Source of the DNA: Virgibacillus_O xinjiangensis
Lineage (GTDB): Bacteria; Bacillota; Bacilli; Bacillales; Amphibacillaceae
Reading direction: 5' to 3'
DNA: 64,000 nucleotides
Assembly: GCF_042643145.1 (NCBI RefSeq)
Contig: NZ_JBHRSA010000015.1
Location: forward strand, 7,748 to 71,747
The position numbers and the translations under genes are program-made. Of this stretch, positions 60,792 to 64,000 are shown in pieces (within the stretch, counting starts at the first letter, position 1; each line of letters opens with the position of its first letter). The notes below the pieces were generated by a model. That model saw nothing but the letters and a program-made list of their open reading frames with translations, was not told the origin of the DNA and searched no databases.

Positions 60792-61031
60792 ATGGCTTTT
60801 GTCATATTGGATCCATGCCGCAATGAAAAATCCGGGGAATGTGTCAGTGTCTGCCCGGTCGACTGCATTGAGGAAGGCACTGATCAATTTTACATAGATC
60901 CAGATGTGTGCATTGACTGCGGAGCATGCAAAGCAGTCTGCCCGGTAGAGGCAATTGAAGAAGAATACGATCTGGAGCCGGATCAGGAAGTGTTCCTGGA
61001 AAAGGCCGAAGAGTTTTTCGCCAATAGATAG
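60792..61031 (+). CDS. Ferredoxin, 2[4Fe-4S] or 7Fe type
   Basis: 79-residue ferredoxin: CRNEKSGECVSVCPVDC in the first cluster and CIDCGACKAVCP in the second. The first cysteine spacing (C-x7-C-x3-C) is that of 7Fe ferredoxins with a 3Fe-4S site; the second is regular CxxCxxCxxxCP. Strongly acidic. It transfers electrons in the cytoplasm. RBS AAGGAGG, 85 bases after the zinc-finger gene. Confidence 0.92.
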   Translation: MAFVILDPCRNEKSGECVSVCPVDCIEEGTDQFYIDPDVCIDCGACKAVCPVEAIEEEYDLEPDQEVFLEKAEEFFANR

Positions 61032-61036
61032 GAAGA

Positions 61037-61062
61037 GGCTGCCTGATGAGGGCAGTCTTTTT
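61037..61062 (+). terminator. Terminator after ferredoxin
   Basis: GGCTGCC and GGGCAGTC (one G-T pair) followed by TTTTTT. Confidence 0.8.
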
Positions 61063-61100
61063 TACTAGCGCGGATCAGGCCGGCGTACAAGGTGAACGAA

Positions 61101-61140
61101 AAAAAGCAGAGGAAGGTTATCTACTCTTCCTCTGCTTTTT
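61101..61140. terminator. Bidirectional hairpin overlapping the end of the 44-residue gene
   Basis: AAAAAGCAGAGGAAG/CTTCCTCTGCTTTTT, a perfect 15-bp stem with a ten-base loop holding the minus-strand stop codon. Confidence 0.9.
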
Positions 61141-61255
61141 CTGCGATTTTACTGGCAATCCAGCGTTCGGCAACACTTTCTTCAATGTCATATGTTTTAC
61201 CTGCCCTCAGCAGCTGTCCATGATAGGCGGTCTGCACGTTCATCTTTACTTTCAT
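61121..61255 (-). CDS. 44-residue conserved-looking small protein
   Basis: Short gene with its own AAAGGAG site 7 bases upstream: MKVKMNVQTAYHGQLLRAGK, then TYDIEESVAERWIASKIAEK and an acidic end. The pattern (beta hairpin with LLRAGKxYDI followed by AxRWIxSxIAE) recalls small phage-derived or ribosome-associated Bacillaceae proteins, but no function is known. The stop lies inside the loop of a perfect terminator hairpin. Confidence 0.75.
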   Translation of the reverse strand: MKVKMNVQTAYHGQLLRAGKTYDIEESVAERWIASKIAEKAEEE

Positions 61256-61457
61256 TGCGTCTGCTCCTTTTTGCTCATTTTGATTTTCTATCTGCTAGTA
61301 TACATGAAATGGGGGCTGGAGGGGTATAAACAAATCAGAACCGCTCCTATTGGATAGGAGCAAAACGGGAACATCAGGGGATATGCTTTGTGACTGCATT
61401 ACGATAGGATAGTATTGGAAGGACACCCCTTTACTAAAGCCCTAAGGAGGGAACTTA

Positions 61458-61724
61458 TTGAGAGATGATGTGTTTTTGACACTGCAAGCGGAATGTACGA
61501 TGTTGTTCCAGTCCGATCCCTTTATGGTGGAGTCGGCAGAAGGATTAGGAGTAAAGTTGGGGAAACAGATAGATGTCCTGTTTCCTGTATTGGATTTGCT
61601 GGTAAGACAGGGTATTCTCGAGTTGATTGGTACAGAGGAAGCACCATTATATCGTTATAACGAGCCATTGATCATTACGGAAATTGATACAACCAGTGAA
61701 CGGAAGGTATATGACACAGAATAA
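61458..61724 (+). CDS. Small protein, possible winged-helix, coupled to the LuxR gene
   Basis: 88 residues with an arrangement suggestive of a small winged helix (helices to about 60, then EAPLYRYNEPLI as a beta hairpin). It starts at a TTG with AAGGAGG 7 bases upstream and overlaps the following GAF/LuxR gene by 14 bases, so the two are co-translated. I do not recognise the family; it may modulate or partner the regulator. Confidence 0.7.
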   Translation: MRDDVFLTLQAECTMLFQSDPFMVESAEGLGVKLGKQIDVLFPVLDLLVRQGILELIGTEEAPLYRYNEPLIITEIDTTSERKVYDTE

Positions 61725-63846
61725 CGAACTGCTTGAAGAAATCATCCGCCAGTTTGCCTGGAATGAAAACCTGTCTGTAATGATCACTGATACCAATGGA
61801 GAACTGATTTTATCCGTAATGGGGGAAAATCCCCTTACCAGCATCCTGTTAGATGAAAAGAAAGAAGAATTGTTTACCAGAATCAAAGATATGTCCGCGG
61901 GTGTGCGCCGTGTCGTAAACCCGCTGTTCCTCGAGCTTTGGCCGGGTGTCCATATGGTCGTCAAACCGGTGGAAGCCACCCGCAGTCTTTCCTATTATAT
62001 TTGGGCTGGCTTCCTGATAGAGGACGGTTCGGAAAGAGAGAAGAAAGAACAGCTGGAGGAACAGCTGTCTGTACGTCTTCCTTCTGAGGACATTATTGAA
62101 AATACCCCGGTACTCGATGAACAGAGAAAATCGAACATAAAAGAATGGATCCAAAAATTGGAGAACATGGCAGCCCGGATCCTTGGAGATGAAAAAGGAA
62201 ACGAGGCCATCCGATTACAAAACCGGCTGCTCCTGGAGTCCTACCAGGATATCGAAGTTGGGCTGGACCACATGCTGGATAAGCTGCGGAAGGCCAGTCA
62301 TACCTTTGATTTTCTTGGAATTGCGGAAAAGCTGGAGGAAGACACCTATCAGGTCACCAAGGTTTCCGGTGAGGAAACGGAAGCCTTATCCGGTACGCGT
62401 TTTTCGCTTGGTGAAGGATTCCTTGGCCGTGGGCTGTTGACCAGGAGAAAGGAATTTTGGGAGTCGATTGAGAACGATCCAAGAGCTGTTATGTTCCACA
62501 AAAGGCGTCTTTTTCCAACCTCGCTATTCTGTATCCCTATCCAATTGACAGGAGGAGCAGAAGGCCTATTATTCGGTGGGAAGTTCACCCAAACAGGAAT
62601 ATCGGAAGACGAGCGGGAGCTAGCCGGCACCATGGCTGCCATATTGGAAAAACGGGTGCACTTCGATACCCTGCAGCAGGAGAATAGGAGCCAGCTGCAC
62701 CGCTTATCTTCCCTGGTGGAAATCAGCAAATTGATGGCCACGATACCTGACTATAAACGCATTCTCTACTTGCTCGTCGATATCAGTCTGGGCCTTGTAG
62801 AAGGTTCTTTTGCGTCAATTGTACTGAAAGAAGCAAAGACGGAAAAAATCCAGCTTGTATCCAGGGGAAGCGGCAAGGAGCAGATCAGTGAGTATGCGCG
62901 CGATGTAACAAGAAGGTATTACTTGGAAGACGTTCAGTCCACCCGGGAAACGCATATCAGGAAGAGTGATGGACAGCTGCCATGGGATTTTCCGGTCATC
63001 GAATGTCCCCTTACCTATAACGGGGAACTACTCGGAGTCCTGTGTGTCGGTATGGACGGCCTGACTGATCAAGAAGTGGAAGGGCATGCCGAATTCCTGG
63101 AGACTTTATCAACCATTGGCGGTGTATCCTTGCAGCTGGCCAAACAGGAGACCGTTCATGCGGAAGAGGAAAAGATCTATTCCCTGCATGAGGCAATCGC
63201 CCAATTCGACCGGTCCGCCTATGAAATCACCGAGGAAGCTTCCAGAATCGCAGGTGATTTTGCCGCTGTGCAGGGTAAACCAGTAACAGAGGTGAAAGAA
63301 CTCATCCAGGCCTGCCACCTTTCCTTCTATGAGGCGGACTTTATCAAGCAGCATGTAGAATCTGCTAGACTGGTAAAAATCGTCCGTGAAGGCAAGTCAC
63401 TGCTGGAAAATATGAATCTGGCAGAATGGGCAGTTGCGGAAGAAGAGCCGAAGCAATTTGCCTTGGCCTGTTCCTATGCAAAGGGCGATCAGCTAAACAA
63501 CCTCCGCATTCATCTGGGAGCAGATCAGCTCGTACGGACCTTCCTTGCCTTTGTGGAGGAAAGCCAGGTGGTGGAAGAGGAAATAACACTGACGGAAGAT
63601 ATCATCAATAATGAAGAACTGCTGGACATGAAACAGACCGTCAAAGAACTGAACCTGTCCCCGAGGGAGCAAGAGGTACTTGATCTGGTTGTCCAGGGCT
63701 ATAATAACCGTGAAATAGCTGAAGAGCTGTTTATCAGCGGTCATACGGTCAAAAACCATGTGACAAAGATCTTCCAGAAACTTGGGGTGCCCGACCGTGC
63801 GCATGCCATTTCCAAAGTCTATCAAATGAAATACAAAACAGGTTGA
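61711..63846 (+). CDS. Multidomain sensor/regulator: GAF domains plus LuxR HTH
   Basis: 711-residue cytoplasmic regulator. N-terminal sensory region (about 1-120, perhaps PocR-like), linker coiled coil, a first GAF domain (about 185-330), a second GAF (about 345-490), helical linker, and a C-terminal LuxR-type HTH: LSPREQEVLDLVVQGYNNRE followed by IAEELFISGHTVKNHVTKIF. No transmembrane segment, no kinase domain and no receiver domain, so it senses a small molecule directly. ATG 61711 follows GGAAGGT. Confidence 0.85.
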   Translation: MTQNNELLEEIIRQFAWNENLSVMITDTNGELILSVMGENPLTSILLDEKKEELFTRIKDMSAGVRRVVNPLFLELWPGVHMVVKPVEATRSLSYYIWAGFLIEDGSEREKKEQLEEQLSVRLPSEDIIENTPVLDEQRKSNIKEWIQKLENMAARILGDEKGNEAIRLQNRLLLESYQDIEVGLDHMLDKLRKASHTFDFLGIAEKLEEDTYQVTKVSGEETEALSGTRFSLGEGFLGRGLLTRRKEFWESIENDPRAVMFHKRRLFPTSLFCIPIQLTGGAEGLLFGGKFTQTGISEDERELAGTMAAILEKRVHFDTLQQENRSQLHRLSSLVEISKLMATIPDYKRILYLLVDISLGLVEGSFASIVLKEAKTEKIQLVSRGSGKEQISEYARDVTRRYYLEDVQSTRETHIRKSDGQLPWDFPVIECPLTYNGELLGVLCVGMDGLTDQEVEGHAEFLETLSTIGGVSLQLAKQETVHAEEEKIYSLHEAIAQFDRSAYEITEEASRIAGDFAAVQGKPVTEVKELIQACHLSFYEADFIKQHVESARLVKIVREGKSLLENMNLAEWAVAEEEPKQFALACSYAKGDQLNNLRIHLGADQLVRTFLAFVEESQVVEEEITLTEDIINNEELLDMKQTVKELNLSPREQEVLDLVVQGYNNREIAEELFISGHTVKNHVTKIFQKLGVPDRAHAISKVYQMKYKTG

Positions 63847-63938
63847 GATTGGGACAAAAGTGTTTAATCAAAAGCTATAGCCGAACTAGCTAGAAATCTT
63901 GTAGTGGGGATAGCCGCTTCGAACATATACTTCGCTTT
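63847..63938 (+). mobile_element. Second, truncated copy of the 9220 MITE-like element
   Basis: Begins GAGATTGGGACAAAAGTGTTT one or two bases from the regulator stop and shares CCGAAC and ATACTTCGCTTTT-like segments with the full copy. It is interrupted at about 63938 by an insertion sequence. Confidence 0.7.
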
Positions 63939-64000
63939 TGACCTGACCCCCATAAGTTAGAGTAAAAATAATTTATGGGGGTTAGGTTTATGGAAAAATA
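63939..64000 (+). mobile_element. Left end of an insertion sequence (IS3-like), truncated by window edge
   Basis: TGACCTGACCCCCATAAG starts the element. ACCTGACCCCCATAA (63941-63955) pairs with TTATGGGGGTTAGGT (63973-63987) in a 15-bp stem with one G-T pair. A GGGGGTTAGG ribosome binding site precedes ATG at 63990 (M-E-K-...), the likely transposase start. The TG end and the early start suggest the IS3 family, but assignment is tentative because the rest is out of view. Confidence 0.6.
63990..64000 (+). CDS. Transposase N terminus (partial)
   Basis: Only ATGGAAAAATA (Met-Glu-Lys and part of a fourth codon) is inside the window. Called from context: 51 bases from the insertion sequence end, with a ribosome binding site. 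Confidence 0.45.

Noticed and set aside
61046..61357. 103-codon + strand open frame after ferredoxin
   Set aside because: It runs through two terminators and lies antisense to the better supported 44-residue gene.

Overview
The window looks like a chromosomal segment of a low-to-moderate G+C endospore-forming Bacillaceae, possibly a halotolerant genus. The evidence is strong AGGAGG-type ribosome binding sites, many TTG/GTG starts, a Leu T-box in front of ilvB-leu, a preQ1-I riboswitch in front of queF, sigma-B-like promoters, a sporulation membrane protein (YtaF) and the Bacillus-type neighbourhood ywrC/ywrD/chromate-transporter pair. Species cannot be named from the sequence alone. No rRNA, tRNA or CRISPR array was seen.

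Layout. 1-9207 (+): a catabolic cluster under a GntR/FCD regulator with class III aminotransferase, aldehyde dehydrogenase, Rid protein, M20 amidohydrolase, threonine-dehydratase-like enzyme, D-amino acid aminotransferase, alanine racemase and D-malate/tartrate dehydrogenase. 9220-9441: a small inverted-repeat element. 9539-16289 (-): a seven-gene operon that should make a dTDP-4-acetamido-4,6-dideoxyhexose, load it on a lipid carrier, flip it and transfer it outside the membrane. 16464-17618 (-): acyl-CoA dehydrogenase. 17798-24110 (+): oligopeptide ABC transporter with a long leader. 24221-28955 (+): alpha/beta hydrolase with a CTG start, rpiA, asnO, cation exchanger. 29002-31292: a radical-SAM activase (-), then preQ1 riboswitch, queF and the queuosine-precursor transporter.

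31558-45172: glpK with a CRE-like site, ilvD with its own promoter, then the T-box-controlled ilvBHC-leuABCD-ilvA operon, a complete branched-chain amino-acid block except for the transaminase. 45184-48638: Lrp regulator (-), gamma-glutamyltransferase-like protein and split chromate transporter (+). 49007-56369: HAD phosphatase, oligoendopeptidase, YwbE, CvfB (with a long, folded-looking leader), AEC transporter, a 22-residue membrane peptide, an atypical SDR and YtaF. 56536-58710: topB. 59296-60161: two small stress genes, each with a sigma-B-like promoter. 60374-63846: CHY zinc finger protein, ferredoxin, a 44-residue protein, and a wHTH/GAF-LuxR pair. 63847-64000: a second copy of the 9220 element cut by the left end of an insertion sequence.

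Most noteworthy: (i) an unfamiliar repeat family with an exact 20-nt period and core TC(A/G)GCAGGAG, in two large arrays (16 and about 25 units) and one decayed array, all just downstream of + strand genes; (ii) an inverted near-copy of the preQ1 aptamer core between queF and its transporter; (iii) the putative three-component surface glycosylation operon; (iv) the unusual amino-acid catabolic cluster; (v) the cloverleaf-like leader of cvfB; (vi) a foldback at the insertion sequence end that could mask the transposase ribosome binding site.
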